This document shows, piece by piece, positions 9,411-23,463 of a stretch of 64,000 bases of DNA. The position numbers and the translations under genes were made by a program. Origin of the DNA: Arenicola marina (Eukaryota > Annelida > Polychaeta > Arenicolidae). The DNA is taken from NCBI GenBank assembly GCA_964019135.1, contig OZ025257.1, positions 42,983,798-43,047,797 of the forward strand. Direction: 5' to 3'. The notes under the pieces were generated by a model, which saw nothing but the letters and a program-made list of their open reading frames with translations, was not told the DNA's origin and did no database searches. Within the stretch, counting starts at the first letter, position 1. Each line of letters starts with the position of its first letter.

Positions 9411-11617
9411 GAAACAAAAAGCCTAATCCTGAGGAACGCAAATACCCCATGCACCGCCCCGCCCCCCCCCCCCCCCCGCCCCAATCATATGGGTAGCAGG
9501 CACAGAATGTCCGGTTCATAATATTCACTCAATACTCATATTAAAAACAAAAACAATAGTAGGTCTATAGACTGATATGTTACAGCACAAATATCCTATC
9601 TAACGTGGAAAGCGAGTTAGAAAATATAGAGGGCCTTCCATGTCAACTGACCCTTGTTGCATTCCGCAGGAAATACCACAGTTTTCTAATATACTCGCCC
9701 CAAAAGACCCTCCTTTTTTTCACATGTACTTGCTCCAGAACAAACACACCCTTTTCATCTGCCTGAAATCGGTCATTTTATTACTGAAATCACCCGGGAG
9801 CTATTTCGCAGCGAACCCGCAGCAATGTCTCCCATTATATTTCACGCGTTTGTGTTTGCAGGCACAGCCGCTTTCTGGCGTCAATATGGCGATTCTATGA
9901 ATAAGGCGAATAGGGATCACGGTGGTGAAACTAGATAACCGTCATTGCGGCGATACCGATTTTGCTTTGGATTGCACTATAATGGCTCAGTTCCGTAATG
10001 GCGGCTTCAAAGACCGGAAAACGGAATGATTTGCGAACAGCGCGGAACAGCGGAATTGTCTAGCCAAAAACGGAGAAATTCAGCCCAAAACGGAATCATT
10101 GGGAGCTCTCATAACCACTATCTTATTATCTGATTACTGTTTATTTAAGCTAACTTTAACTGATGCAACCGAGAATGCTTAATTATATCGCGGCTTAAAA
10201 CGCCCCTTCCCGACAGAACACCACAAAGACCCCTCGGCACGCTACAACTATACCAATCAACACTATTTCAATATTAATGAAATCCCCCCCAAGTTTATGT
10301 ATCGTGTTCTATTCTTTATCCCAACCGTACTGTAATATTCTTCCAAACTAGATTCACGTTCTCAATTACAAAACACATACTCTATGGTTCCTTATACAAA
10401 ATACACATGTGTCCGTGTCCGTGATACGACATCTGTACAGATACTTATTGGGACGGAAATACGTATGGAGACATTTAGGTTGGAATCTACGTGCTCGTTC
10501 GTCAACCGTGCATGCCAGGACCCCTCAGTAGTATTTCTCCCACTTTGCATTGCTCTATGTGCATTGAAGAGCTGCCCCACTTTATCTCATTTTCATTGTG
10601 AACACTCAATAGACTAACTAACTTGCATTAGTTATAACTTAATTTCACCACGCGCTTACTGACTTTGACAAAGTTGGTAACTTCGTTCTTTATCTCTGTA
10701 AATTTACCTTCTTGTACCCTTAAAGAGTTTCCATTGGTGCATAATACAATGCGTCAAACCAAGAAATTCTACTTAATTCCTTTCCAGTTTAAAGCCGGTC
10801 GTAAACTCTCAAACACTCGCACTGACTATAGACCGTACCAAATGCGTCAGGCGGCACCTATCGTCAAAATACACACTGGGTCTTTCGGTTTAGAATACAG
10901 ATTCTCGCATGTGTTTACCATGCATGGCATATGTCTCTATAAACTTCCTGTCAGTATTACATTATATAATGGAATTGCAGCTTATATTTCACTAGATTAA
11001 GAACAGCTTAACAGTCCTATCTCTTCGGCTCCCCGTTCGACATTTATGGTTGCTACGCAACAAGGCACAAACCACTCGAGAGCATGCACTCAGATTCGCA
11101 TGGAAAAGACACCGGTCCCTATCATCGCGTTATAATAAGTCATAATCGGTACACATCGGGAACCAAGTTATGTATTCTGTACAATATATATTCCTGGATC
11201 TTATTTTTAATATATCTAGACAAAAAAGACGGCAGAACCATCATTTCCGCACATAGAAACATCAGAAAACTTGGAGTATGGCCACTTTTCTGCCACGCAC
11301 AGCGTAGTGAGTCTTTCCATTCGCCGGTTGGTATTGATATTAGTTGTTTTCTAAGCTTGTATGCCTCCATCTCGTTCTTAAAATGGAATTATTTGATAGT
11401 CAACATATTTATCTGTACAAAGTGGGTTTTTGTTTGTAGAAAACACCCGGTTAACCTATGATAAACTGTTGATAATTATGCAGCTAGAAGTCATGCTATG
11501 CAACGCAGCGGGAACTAGAGTTCACCCGAAACACGCGCCTGCCAGAATTTCCCCTGGAAATGTCTATTGGGTCCTCTTGTCTAGTCTCTCTGAGCCCGGA
11601 CTTTGGGCTTAATTTTC
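9411..11617. other. Long non-coding stretch, nothing supported
   Basis: Contains a C-run (about 9459-9477). Several short open frames lie on both strands, none longer than 125 codons and none with recognisable domains. No RNA gene, terminal repeat or tandem array seen. Confidence 0.5.
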
Positions 11618-11745
11618 TTCGCACTTTTCCCCCCGTCACCGGGGTCAGAACGATAGTATTGTGTAAGGCGTCCCATGGTTAGCCCGCTGATCTAGACTTG
11701 GGACGGGGGAGGACCTATTTGGGCGCCTGACGCATAGAGCACTTG
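11618..11745 (+). mobile_element. Fragment of the R2-like 5' leader seen at 62.55 kb
   Basis: CTTCGCACTTTTCCCCCCGT and CACCGGGGTCAGAACG match CTTTGCACTTTTTCCCCC and CACCGGGGTCAGAACG at 62556-62588. The match continues through TAG-ACTTGGGA-GGGG and TTGGGCGC-TGACGC (11690-11735) against 62626-62670. Only the 5' leader is present here. That is unusual for a target-primed element, which normally loses its 5' end, so deletion or rearrangement must have removed the rest. Confidence 0.6.
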
Positions 11746-12002
11746 TAACGAAATATATTGTAGAGTTCTCGGGCTTATCGCTTATCGCAACCCCTTTAAT
11801 ATATGAAATCCTTTCGCAATGGTCCTTCACACATTTCGCCAGTTCTGACACCAGTTCTTATTTCGAATAAGTCCACAACACAAGTTGTTTCGGTTTCTTT
11901 AGGTTTATTTAATAGTCCGTATATATTTTGGGGGCCCCTTCTATAGTCTATCTGTTTCTCGCCCAAGCTGTCTTGTCTATTTTATCCCGCTATTTATGTC
12001 TC

Positions 12003-15000
12003 TTGTCTCCCGCTCATTCTGACCTGTCTGTTGTCTCCCGCTCATTCTGACCTGTCTCTTGTCTCCCGCTCATTCTGACCTGTCTGTTGTCTCCCACTCA
12101 TTCTGACCTGTCTGTTGTCTCCCACTCATTCTGACCTGTCTGTTGTCTCCCACGCATTCTGACCTGTCTCTTGTATCCCACTCATTCTGACCTGTCTCTT
12201 GTCTTCCGCTCATTCTGACCTGTCTGTTGTCTCCCGCTCATTCTGACCTGTCTGTTGTCTCCCACTCATTCTGACCTGTCTGTTGTCTCCCGCTCATTCT
12301 GACCTGTCTGTTGTCTCCCGCTCATTTTGACCTGTCCTGTTGTCTCCCACTCATTCTGACCTGTCTGTTGTCTGCCACTCATTCCGACCTGTCTGTTGTC
12401 TCCCACTCATTCTGACCTGTCTGTTGTCTCCCGCTCATTCTGACCTGTCTGTTGTCTCCCACTCATTCTGACCTGTCTGTTGTCTCCCGCTCATTCTGAC
12501 CTGTCTGTTGTCTCCCGCTCATTCTGACCTGTCTGTTGTCTCCCACTCATTCTGACCTGTCTGTTGTCTCCCACTCATTCTGACCTGTCTGTTGTCTCCC
12601 ACTCATTCTGACCTGTCTGTTTTCTCCCGCGCATTCTGACCTGTCTGTTGTCTCCCGCTCATTCTGACCTGTCTGTTGTCTCCCACTCATTCTGACCTGT
12701 CTGTTGTCTCCCGCTCATTCTGACCTGTCTGTTGTCTCCCACTCATTCTGATCTGTCTGTTGTCTCCCACTCATTCTGACCTGTCTGTTGTCTCCCACTC
12801 ATTCTGACCTGTCTGTTGTCTCCCGCTCATTCTGACCTGTCTGTTGTCTCCCGCTCATTCTGACCTGTCTGTTGTCTCCCGCGCATTCTGACCTGTCTGT
12901 TGTCTCCCGCTCATTCTGACCTGTCTGTTGTCTCCCACTCATTCTGACCTGTCTGTTGTCTCCCGCTCATTCTGACCTGTCTGTTGTCTCCCACTCATTC
13001 TGATCTGTCTGTTGTCTCCCGCTCATTCTGACCTATCTGTTGTCTCCCACTCATTCTGACCTGTCTGTTGTCTCCCACTCATGCTGACCTGTCTGTTGTC
13101 TCCCGCTCATTCTGACCTGTCTGTTGTCTCCCGCTCATTCTGACCTGTCTGTTGTCTCCCGCGCATTCTGACCTGTCTGTTGTCTCCCGCTCATTCTGAC
13201 CTGTCTGTTGTCTCCCGCTCATTCTGACCTGTCTGTTGTCTCCCACTCATTCTGACCTGTCTGTTGTCTCCCGCTCATTCTGACCTGTCTCTTGTCTCCC
13301 GCTCATTTTGACCTGTCCTGTTGTCTCCCACTCATTCTGACCTGTCTGTTGTCTGCCACTCATTCCGACCTGTCTGTTGTCTCCCACTCATTCTGACCTG
13401 TCTGTTGTCTCCCGCTCATTCTGACCTGTCTGTTGTCTCCCACTCATTCTGACCTGTCTGTTGTCTCCCGCTCATTCTGACCTGTCTGTTGTCTCCCGCT
13501 CATTCTGACCTGTCTGTTGTCTCCCACTCATTCTGACCTGTCTGTTGTCTCCCACTCATTCTGACCTGTCTGTTGTTTCCCACTCATTCTGACCTGTCTG
13601 TTGTCTCCCGCTCATTCTGACCTGTCTGTTGTCTCCCGCTCATTCTGACCTGTCTGTTGTCTCCCGCTCATTCTGACCTGTCTGTTGTCTCCCGCTCATT
13701 CTGACCTGTCTGTTGTCTCCCGCTCATTTTGACCTGTCTGTTGTCTGCCACTCATTCCGACCTGTCTGTTGTCTCCCACTCATTCTGACCTGTCTGTTGT
13801 CTCCCGCTCATTCTGACCTGTCTGTTGTCTCCCACTCATTCTGACCTGTCTGTTGTCTCCCGCTCATTCTGACCTGTCTGTTGTCTCCCGCTCATTCTGA
13901 CCTGTCTGTTGTCTCCCACTCATTCTGACCTGTCTGTTGTCTCCCACTCATTCTGACCTGTCTGTTGTTTCCCACTCATTCTGACCTGTCTGTTGTCTCC
14001 CGCTCATTCTGACCTGTCTGTTGTCTCCCGCTCATTCTGACCTGTCTGTTGTCTCCCGCTCATTCTGACCTGTCTGTTGTCTCCCGCTCATTCTGACCTG
14101 TCTGTTGTCTCCCGCTCATTTTGACCTGTCTGTTGTCTCCCGCTCATTCTGACCTGTCTGTTGTCTCCCGCTCATTCTGACCTGTCTGTTGTCTCCCGCT
14201 CATTCTGACCTGTCTCTTGTCTCCCACTCATTCTGACCTGTCTCTTGTCTCCCGCTCATTCTGACCTGTCTGTTGTCTCCCGCTCATTCTGACCTGTCTG
14301 TTGTCTCCCACTCATTCTGACCTGTCTGTTGTCTCCCACTCATTCTGACCTGTCTGTTGTCTCCCGCTCATTCTGACCTGTCTGTTGTCTCCCACTCATT
14401 CTGATCTGTCTGTTGTCTCCCGCTCATTCTGACCTATCTGTTGTCTCCCACTCATTCTGACCTGTCTGTTGTCTCCCACTCATGCTGACCTGTCTGTTGT
14501 CTCCCGCTCATTCTGACCTGTCTGTTGTCTCCCGCTCATTCTGACCTGTCTGTTGTCTCCCGCGCATTCTGACCTGTCTGTTGTCTCCCGCTCATTCTGA
14601 CCTGTCTGTTGTCTCCCGCTCATTCTGACCTGTCTGTTGTCTCCCGCGCATTCTGACCTGTCTGTTGTCTCCCGCTCATTCTGACCTGTCTGTTGTCTCC
14701 CACTCATTCTGACCTGTCTGTTGTCTCCCACTCATTCTGACCTGTCTGTTGTCTCCCGCTCATTCTGACCTGTCTGTTGTCTCCCGCTCATTCTGACCTG
14801 TCTGTTGTCTCCCGCTCATTCTGACCTGTCTGTTGTCTCCCGCTCATTCTGACCTGTCTGTTGTCTCCCGCTCATTTTGACCTGTCTGTTGTCTCCCGCT
14901 CATTCGGACCTGTCTGTTGTCTCCCGCTCATTCTGACCTGTCTGTTGTCTCCCGCTCATTCTGACCTGTCTCTTGTCTCCCACTCATTCTGACCTGTCTC

Positions 15001-15768
15001 TTGTCTCCCGCTCATTCTGACCTGTCTGTTGTCTCCCGCTCATTCTGACCTGTCTGTTGTCTCCCACTCATTCTGACCTGTCTGTTGTCTCCCGCTCATT
15101 CTGACCTGTCTGTTGTCTCCCACTCATTCTGACCTGTCTGTTGTCTCCCACTCATTCTGACCTGTCTGTTGTCTCCCGCTCATTCTGACCTGTCTGTTGT
15201 CTCCCGCTCATTCTGACCTGTCTGTTGTCTCCCACTCATTCTGACCTGTCTGTTGTCTCCGGCTCATTCTGACCTGTCTGTTGTCTCCCACTCATTCTGA
15301 TCTGTCTGTTGTCTCCCGCTCATTCTGACCTATCTGTTGTCTCCCACTCATTCTGACCTGTCTGTTGTCTCCCACTCATGCTGACCTGTCTGTTGTCTCC
15401 CGCTCATTCTGACCTGTCTGTTGTCTCCCGCTCATTCTGACCTGTCTGTTGTCTCCCGCGCATTCTGACCTGTCTGTTGTCTCCCGCTCATTCTGACCTG
15501 TCTGTTGTCTCCCGCGCATTTTGACCTGTCTGTTGTCTCCCGCTCATTCTGACCTGTCTGTTGTCTCCCGCTCATTCTGACCTGTCTGTTGTCTCCCGCT
15601 TCTGACCTGTCTGTTGTCTCCCACTCATTCTGACCTGTCTGTTGTCTCCCGCTCATTCTGACCTGTCTGTTGTCTCCCGCTCATTCTGACCTGTCTGTTG
15701 TCTCCCACTCATTCTGACCTGTCTGTTGTCTCCCGCTCATTCTGACCTGTCTGTTGTCTCCCGCTCTT
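12003..15768. repeat. 28-bp minisatellite, about 134 units
   Basis: Unit CTGTTGTCTCCCGCTCATTC plus TGACCTGT. The main variation is G or A at CCC(G/A)CTCA, with rarer GCGC, TGATCTG, GACCTATC and ATGCTGACC types. Rare types recur in blocks: TGATCTG followed by GACCTATC and ATGCTG occurs at 13002, 14403 and 15299 (the last two exactly 32 units apart). An ATTTTGACCTGTCC type occurs at 12324 and 13305. This shows segmental amplification. Minus-strand peptides (ETTDRSECAGDNRQ) are artefacts. Confidence 0.97.
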
Positions 15769-16371
15769 CGCATTCCCGCACCCCTGTTATATATCCCTAA
15801 GAAGCTCTTCCCGTCTACCCCCACTCCCAAACTAATCCCAGCACGAGCAATGTGTTCGTCCAATCTATCTTTCAACCAGCCTCCCTCCTAAATAAACTAC
15901 ATGTTGACCGCCCTAGCCTGGCGCTAAACATACGCGGCCTGCAGTTTTTGATCCAGATCGCCTTAAACACCAGACGACCCCGCGCTGGTCAGCGGTCATA
16001 AAACCTACCGGCCAGTAAGTGCCTCTCTCGGGATATCTCCCCACCCGTCCACCCTGGCCCTACGTCCCCGGGGTGACTTACTCGCTGTGGTCTGCACATT
16101 AATTCTGGGTTCCCTATAATATACATCGTAGTAAAAGGACCTTTACATAGCGACGTAAATGACATAGCGCCAATATTCTTTAGGCATTAATAAATTTTAC
16201 TATTAAATGTTTAACGCAACCGTAACTGTAAATTAACTACTCCTTCTCACGCGCTTTTCTCATGGAAAAAAAGTGGGAACCAATGAAGGCGGGACAAGCA
16301 TTCAGTGGACTGGCCTGGCACATGTTCTCAGTGTTAACGGTGACCTCGGTTAAACAATATCGCACCCTGTC
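15769..16371. other. Non-coding sequence after the 28-bp array
   Basis: No supported gene. A short minus-strand frame (MKDRLDEHIARAGIS, ending at about 15.78 kb where it enters the array) is unconvincing. AT-rich around 16.1-16.25 kb. Confidence 0.5.
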
Positions 16372-16505
16372 AATTGGGTTCAAGGGGAACATCCAGCAGT
16401 GATAAAACCCTGAAAGTAACCATGCGGCAAGGCAGACAAAATATTAGAGAAACATGCAAACTATCTAGCAGACGTCATTAAACCCTGAAAGTCGCCATTT
16501 TGACA
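16372..16505 (+). repeat. Fragment of the AAACCCTGAAAGT dispersed repeat
   Basis: Matches copies at 37.44, 55.26 and 59.75 kb: a TTCAAG-GG-ATCCAGCAGT segment, then AAAACCCTGAAAGTAA, CATGCGGCAAGGCA, GCAGACGT and TAAACCCTGAAAGT. It ends a few bases before the 32-bp array starts. Confidence 0.75.
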
Positions 16506-16506
16506 A

Positions 16507-19500
16507 AATTACAGCTAACTTCGTCACCGTCTCCGGAGTGAGACAGATAACACTGACACCGTGTCCGGAGGGAGACGACTAACACTGACGCCGTCTCCGG
16601 AGTGAGACAGATAACACTGACACCGTGTCCGGAGGAAGACGGCTAACACTGACACTGTGTCCGGAGGGAGAGAGCTAACACTGACCGTGTCCGGAGGGAG
16701 ACAGCTAACACTGACCGTGTCCGGAGGGAGACAGCTAACACTGACTGTGTCCGGAGGGAGACGGCTAACACTGACACTGTGTCCGGAGGGAGACGGCTAA
16801 CACTGACTGTGTCCGGAGGGAGAGAGCTAACACTGACACTGTGTCCGGAGTGAGACGGCTAACACTGACACTGTGTTAGCTGTCTCCCTCCGGACACAGA
16901 CACCGTGTCCGGAGGAAGACGGCTAACACTGACACAGTGTCCTGAGTGAGACAGCTAACACTGACACCGTGTCCGGAGGGAGACGGCTAACACTGACACC
17001 GTGTCCGGAGTGAGACAGCTAACACTGACACCGTCTCCGGAGTGAGACAGATAACACTGACACCGTGTCCGGAGGGAGACGACTAACACTGACGCCGTCT
17101 CCGGAGTGAGACAGATAACACTGACACCGTGTCCGGAGGAAGACGGCTAACACTGACACTGTGTCCGGAGGGAGAGAGCTAACACTGACCGTGTCCGGAG
17201 GGAGACAGCTAACACTGACCGTGTCCGGAGGGAGACAGCTAACACTCACTGTGTCCGGAGGGAGACGGCTAACACTGACACTGTGTCCGGAGGGAGACGG
17301 CTAACACTGACTGTGTCCGGAGGGAGAGAGCTAACACTGACACTGTGTCCGGAGTGAGACGGCTAACACTGACACTGTGTTAGCTGTCTCCCTCCGGACA
17401 CAGACACCGTGTCCGGAGGAAGACGGCTAACACTGACACCGTGTCCGGAGTGAGACAGCTAACACTGACACCGTGTCCGGAGGGAGACGGCTAACACTGA
17501 CACCGTGTCCGGAGTGAGACAGCTAACACTGACACCGTGTCCGGAGGGAGACAGCTAACACTGCCACCGTGTCCGGAGGGAGACAGCTAACACTGACCGT
17601 GTCCGGAGTGAGACGATTAACACTGACACTGTGTCCGGAGGGAGACGGCTAACACTGACACCGTGTCCGGAGGGAGACATCTAACACTGACACCGTGTCC
17701 GGAGGGAGACGGCTAACACTGACACCGTGTCCGGAGTGAGACAGCTAACACTAACACCGTGTCCGGAGTGAGACAGCTAACACTGACACTGTGTCCGGAG
17801 GGAGACGGCTAACACTGACACCGTGTCCGGAGGGAGACAGCTAACACTGACACCGTGTCCGGAGGGAGACGGCTAACACTGACACCGTGTCCGGAGTGAG
17901 ACAGCTAACACTGACACCGTGTCCGGAGGGAGACAGCTAACACTGACACCGTGTCCGGAGTGAGACAGCTAACACTGACACCGTGTCCGGAGTGAGACAG
18001 CTAACACTGACACCGTGTCCGGAGTGAGACAGCTAACACTGACACCGTGTCCGGAGTGAGACGATTAACACTGACACTGTGTCCGGAGGGAGACGGCTAA
18101 CACTGACACCGTGTCCGGAGGGAGACGGCTAACACTGACACCGTGTCCGGAGTGAGACAGCTAACACTGACACCGTGTCCGGAGGGAGACAGCTAACACT
18201 GACACCGTGTCCGGAGTGAGACAGCTAACACTGACACCGTGTCCGGAGGGAGACAGCTAACACTGACACCGTGTCCGGAGGGAGACAGCTAACACAGACA
18301 CCGTGTCCGGAGGGAGACGGCTAACATTGACCGTGTCCGGAGGGAGACGGCTAACACTGACACTGTGTCCGGAGGGAGACGGCTAACACTGACACCGTGT
18401 CCGGAGGGAGACAGCTAACACTGACTGTGTCCGGAGGGAGACAGCTAACACTGACACCGTGTCCGGAGGGAGACAGCTAACACAGACACCGTGTCCGGAG
18501 GGAGACGGCTAACATTGACCGTGTCCGGAGGGAGACGGCTAACACTGACACTGTGTCCGGAGGGAGACGGCTAACACTGACACCGTGTCCGGAGGGAGAC
18601 AGTTAACACTGACTGTGTCCGGAGGGAGACGGCTAACACTGACCGTGTCCGGAGGGAGACAGCTAACACTGACACCGTGTCCGGAGGGAGACAGCTAACA
18701 CTGACACCGTGTCCGGAGGGAGACAGCTAACACTGACACTGTGTCCGGAGGGAGACGGCTATCACTGACACTGTGTCCGGAGGGAGACGGCTAACACTGA
18801 CACCGTGTCCGGAGTGAGACAGCTAACACTGACACCGTCTCCGGAGTGAGACAGATAACACTGACACCGTGTCCGGAGGGAGACGACTAACACTGACGCC
18901 GTCTCCGGAGTGAGACAGATAACACTGACACCGTGTCCGGAGGAAGACGGCTAACACTGACACTGTGTCCGGAGGGAGAGAGCTAACACTGACCGTGTCC
19001 GGAGGGAGACAGCTAACACTGACCGTGTCCGGAGGGAGACAGCTAACACTCACTGTGTCCGGAGGGAGACGGCTAACACTGACACTGTGTCCGGAGGGAG
19101 ACGGCTAACACTGACTGTGTCCGGAGGGAGAGAGCTAACACTGACACTGTGTCCGGAGTGAGACGGCTAACACTGACACTGTGTTAGCTGTCTCCCTCCG
19201 GACACAGACACCGTGTCCGGAGGAAGACGGCTAACACTGACACCGTGTCCGGAGTGAGACAGCTAACACTGACACCGTGTCCGGAGGGAGACGGCTAACA
19301 CTGACACCGTGTCCGGAGTGAGACAGCTAACACTGACACCGTGTCCGGAGGGAGACAGCTAACACTGCCACCGTGTCCGGAGGGAGACAGCTAACATTGA
19401 CCGTGTCCGGAGTGAGACGATTAACACTGACACTGTGTCCGGAGGGAGACGGCTAACACTGACACCGTGTCCGGAGGGAGACATCTAACACTGACACCGT

Positions 19501-22500
19501 GTCCGGAGGGAGACGGCTAACACTGACACCGTGTCCGGAGTGAGACAGCTAACACTAACACCGTGTCCGGAGTGAGACAGCTAACACTGACACTGTGTCC
19601 GGAGGGAGACGGCTAACACTGACACCGTGTCCGGAGTGAGACAGCTAACACTGACACCGTGTCCGGAGGGAGACGGCTAACACTGACACCGTGTCCGGAG
19701 TGAGACAGCTAACACTGACACCGTGTCCGGAGGGAGACAGCTAACACTGACACCGTGTCCGGAGTGAGACAGCTAACACTGACACCGTGTCCGGAGTGAG
19801 ACAGCTAACACTGACACCGTGTCCGGAGTGAGACAGCTAACACTGACACCGTGTCCGGAGTGAGACGATTAACACTGACACTGTGTCCGGAGGGAGACGG
19901 CTAACACTGACACCGTGTCCGGAGGGAGACGGCTAACACTGACACCGTGTCCGGAGTGAGACAGCTAACACTGACACCGTGTCCGGAGGGAGACAGCTAA
20001 CACTGACACCGTGTCCGGAGTGAGACAGCTAACACTGACACCGTGTCCGGAGGGAGACAGCTAACACTGACACCGTGTCCGGAGGGAGACAGCTAACACA
20101 GACACCGTGTCCGGAGGGAGACGGCTAACATTGACCGTGTCCGGAGGGAGACGGCTAACACTGACACTGTGTCCGGAGGGAGACGGCTAACACTGACACC
20201 GTGTCCGGAGGGAGACAGCTAACACTGACTGTGTCCGGAGGGAGACAGCTAACACTGACACCGTGTCCGGAGGGAGACAGCTAACACAGACACCGTGTCC
20301 GGAGGGAGACGGCTAACATTGACCGTGTCCGGAGGAAGACGGCTAACACTGACACTGTGTCCGGAGGGAGAGAGCTAACACTGACCGTGTCCGGAGGGAG
20401 ACAGCTAACACTGACCGTGTCCGGAGGGAGACAGCTAACACTGACTGTGTCCGGAGGGAGACGGCTAACACTGACACTGTGTCCGGAGGGAGACGGCTAA
20501 CACTGACTGTGTCCGGAGGGAGAGAGCTAACACTGACACTGTGTCCGGAGTGAGACGGCTAACACTGACACTGTGTTAGCTGTCTCCCTCCGGACACAGA
20601 CACCGTGTCCGGAGGAAGACGGCTAACACTGACACAGTGTCCTGAGTGAGACAGCTAACACTGACACCGTGTCCGGAGGGAGACGGCTAACACTGACACC
20701 GTGTCCGGAGTGAGACAGCTAACACTGACACCGTCTCCGGAGTGAGACAGATAACACTGACACCGTGTCCGGAGGGAGACGACTAACACTGACGCCGTCT
20801 CCGGAGTGAGACAGATAACACTGACACCGTGTCCGGAGGAAGACGGCTAACACTGACACTGTGTCCGGAGGGAGAGAGCTAACACTGACCGTGTCCGGAG
20901 GGAGAGAGCTAACACTGACCGTGTCCGGAGGGAGACAGCTAACACTCACTGTGTCCGGAGGGAGACGGCTAACACTGACACTGTGTCCGGAGGGAGACGG
21001 CTAACACTGACTGTGTCCGGAGGGAGAGAGCTAACACTGACACTGTGTCCGGAGTGAGACGGCTAACACTGACACTGTGTTAGCTGTCTCCCTCCGGACA
21101 CAGACACCGTGTCCGGAGGAAGACGGCTGACACTGACACCGTGTCCGGAGTGAGACAGCTAACACTGACACCGTGTCCGGAGGGAGACGGCTAACACTGA
21201 CACCGTGTCCGGAGTGAGACAGCTAACACTGACACCGTGTCCGGAGGGAGACAGCTAACACTGCCACCGTGTCCGGAGGGAGACAGCTAACACTGACCGT
21301 GTCCGGAGTGAGACGATTAACACTGACACTGTGTCCGGAGGGAGACGGCTAACACTGACACCGTGTCCGGAGGGAGACATCTAACACTGACACCGTGTCC
21401 GGAGGGAGACGGCTAACACTGACACCGTGTCCGGAGTGAGACAGCTAACACTAACACCGTGTCCGGAGTGAGACAGCTAACACTGACACTGTGTCCGGAG
21501 GGAGACGGCTAACACTGACACCGTGTCCGGAGTGAGACAGCTAACACTGACACCGTGTCCGGAGGGAGACGGCTAACACTGACACCGTGTCCGGAGTGAG
21601 ACAGCTAACACTGACACCGTGTCCGGAGGGAGACAGCTAACACTGACACCGTGTCCGGAGTGAGACAGCTAACACTGACACCGTGTCCGGAGTGAGACAG
21701 CTAACACTGACACCGTGTCCGGAGTGAGACAGCTAACACTGACACCGTGTCCGGAGTGAGACGATTAACACTGACACTGTGTCCGGAGGGAGACGGCTAA
21801 CACTGACACCGTGTCCGGAGGGAGACGGCTAACACTGACACCGTGTCCGGAGTGAGACAGCTAACACTGACACCGTGTCCGGAGGGAGACAGCTAACACT
21901 GACACCGTGTCCGGAGTGAGACAGCTAACACTGTCACCGTGTCCGGAGGGAGACAGCTAACACTGACACCGTGTCCGGAGGGAGACAGCTAACACAGACA
22001 CCGTGTCCGGAGGGAGACGGCTAACATTGACCGTGTCCGGAGGGAGACGGCTAACACTGACACTGTGTCCGGAGGGAGACGGCTAACACTGACACCGTGT
22101 CCGGAGGGAGACAGCTAACACTGACTGTGTCCGGAGGGAGACAGCTAACACTGACACCGTGTCCGGAGGGAGACGGCTAACACTGACACTGTGTTAGCTG
22201 TCTCCCTCCGGACACAGACACCGTGTCCGGAGGGAGACGGCTAACATTGACCGTGTCCGGAGGGAGACGGCTAACACTGACACTGTGTCCGGAGGGAGAC
22301 GGCTAACACTGACACCGTGTCCGGAGGGAGACAGTTAACACTGACTGTGTCCGGAGGGAGACGGCTAACACTGACCGTGTCCGGAGGGAGACAGCTAACA
22401 CTGACACCGTGTCCGGAGGGAGACAGCTAACACTGACACCGTGTCCGGAGGGAGACAGCTAACACTGACACTGTGTCCGGAGGGAGACGGCTATCACTGA

Positions 22501-23262
22501 CACTGTGTCCGGAGGGAGACGGCTAACACTGACTGTGTCCGGAGGGAGACGGCTAACACTGACCGTGTCCGGAGGGAGACAGCTAACACTGACACCGTGT
22601 CCGGAGTGAGACAGCTAACACTGACACTGTGTCCGGAGGGAGACGGCTAACACTGACACCGTGTCCGGAGTGAGACAGCTAACACTGACACCGTGTCCGG
22701 AGTGAGACGATTAACACTGACACTGTGTCCGGAGGGAGACGGCTAACACTGACACCGTGTCCGGAGGGAGACAGCTAACACTGACACCGTGTCCGGAGGG
22801 AGACAGCTAACACTGACTGTGTCCGGAGGGAGACGGCTAACACTGACCGTGTCCGGAGGGAGACAGCTAACACTGACACCGTGTCCGGAGGGAGACAGCT
22901 AACACTGACACCGTGTCCGGAGGGAGACAGCTAACACTGAAACTGTGTCCGGAGGGAGACGGCTAACACTGACACTGTGTCCGGAGGGAGACGGCTAACA
23001 CTGACTGTGTCCGGAGGGAGACGGCTAACACTGACCGTGTCCGGAGGGAGACAGCTAACACTGACACCGTGTCCGGAGTGAGACAGCTAACACTGACACT
23101 GTGTCCGGAGGGAGACGGCTAACACTGACACTGTGTCCGGAGGGAGACGGCTAACACTGACACCGTGTCCGGAGGGAGACAGCTAACACTGACACCGTGT
23201 CCGGAGGGAGACAGCTGACACCCTGTCCGGAGTGAGACAGCTAACACTGACACTGTGACTAT
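16507..23262. repeat. 32/28-bp minisatellite with higher-order units and inverted monomers
   Basis: Unit GACACCGTGTCCGGAGGGAG plus ACAGCTAACACT (32 bp), with 28-bp forms lacking ACAC. About 215 units span 6.8 kb. Blocks repeat at 1804 bp (17019 to 18823) and 1896 bp (18823 to 20719). Single reversed units (GTGTTAGCTGTCTCCCTCCG) sit at about 16873, 17377, 19181, 20573, 21077 and 22191. The pairs 16873/17377 and 20573/21077 are both 504 bp apart. Reversed next to direct units can form hairpins. Minus-strand frames such as MSVSCLPPDTVSV are artefacts. Confidence 0.97.
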
Positions 23263-23463
23263 CTGCTTCCACTGTAGTAGACACTTCCACGTCGGCAGCC
23301 GTGCTGAGCGCATAAAGGTCAACACGAGTCAGGACACTTTGCCCAACACACCCTAGAATATAACATACACAGCGCACATTGACTAACAGAGAGAAGAGAC
23401 CATGCAGGGAAAGGCGGTTGACGGTTATGAAAGAATTCAGCCAGGGCGGTCGACGTTACCTAC

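Noticed and set aside
12003-23262. CRISPR-like regular 28- and 32-bp repeats
   Set aside because: Units are contiguous with no unique spacers, no cas genes are present, and the DNA is animal-type. These are minisatellites.
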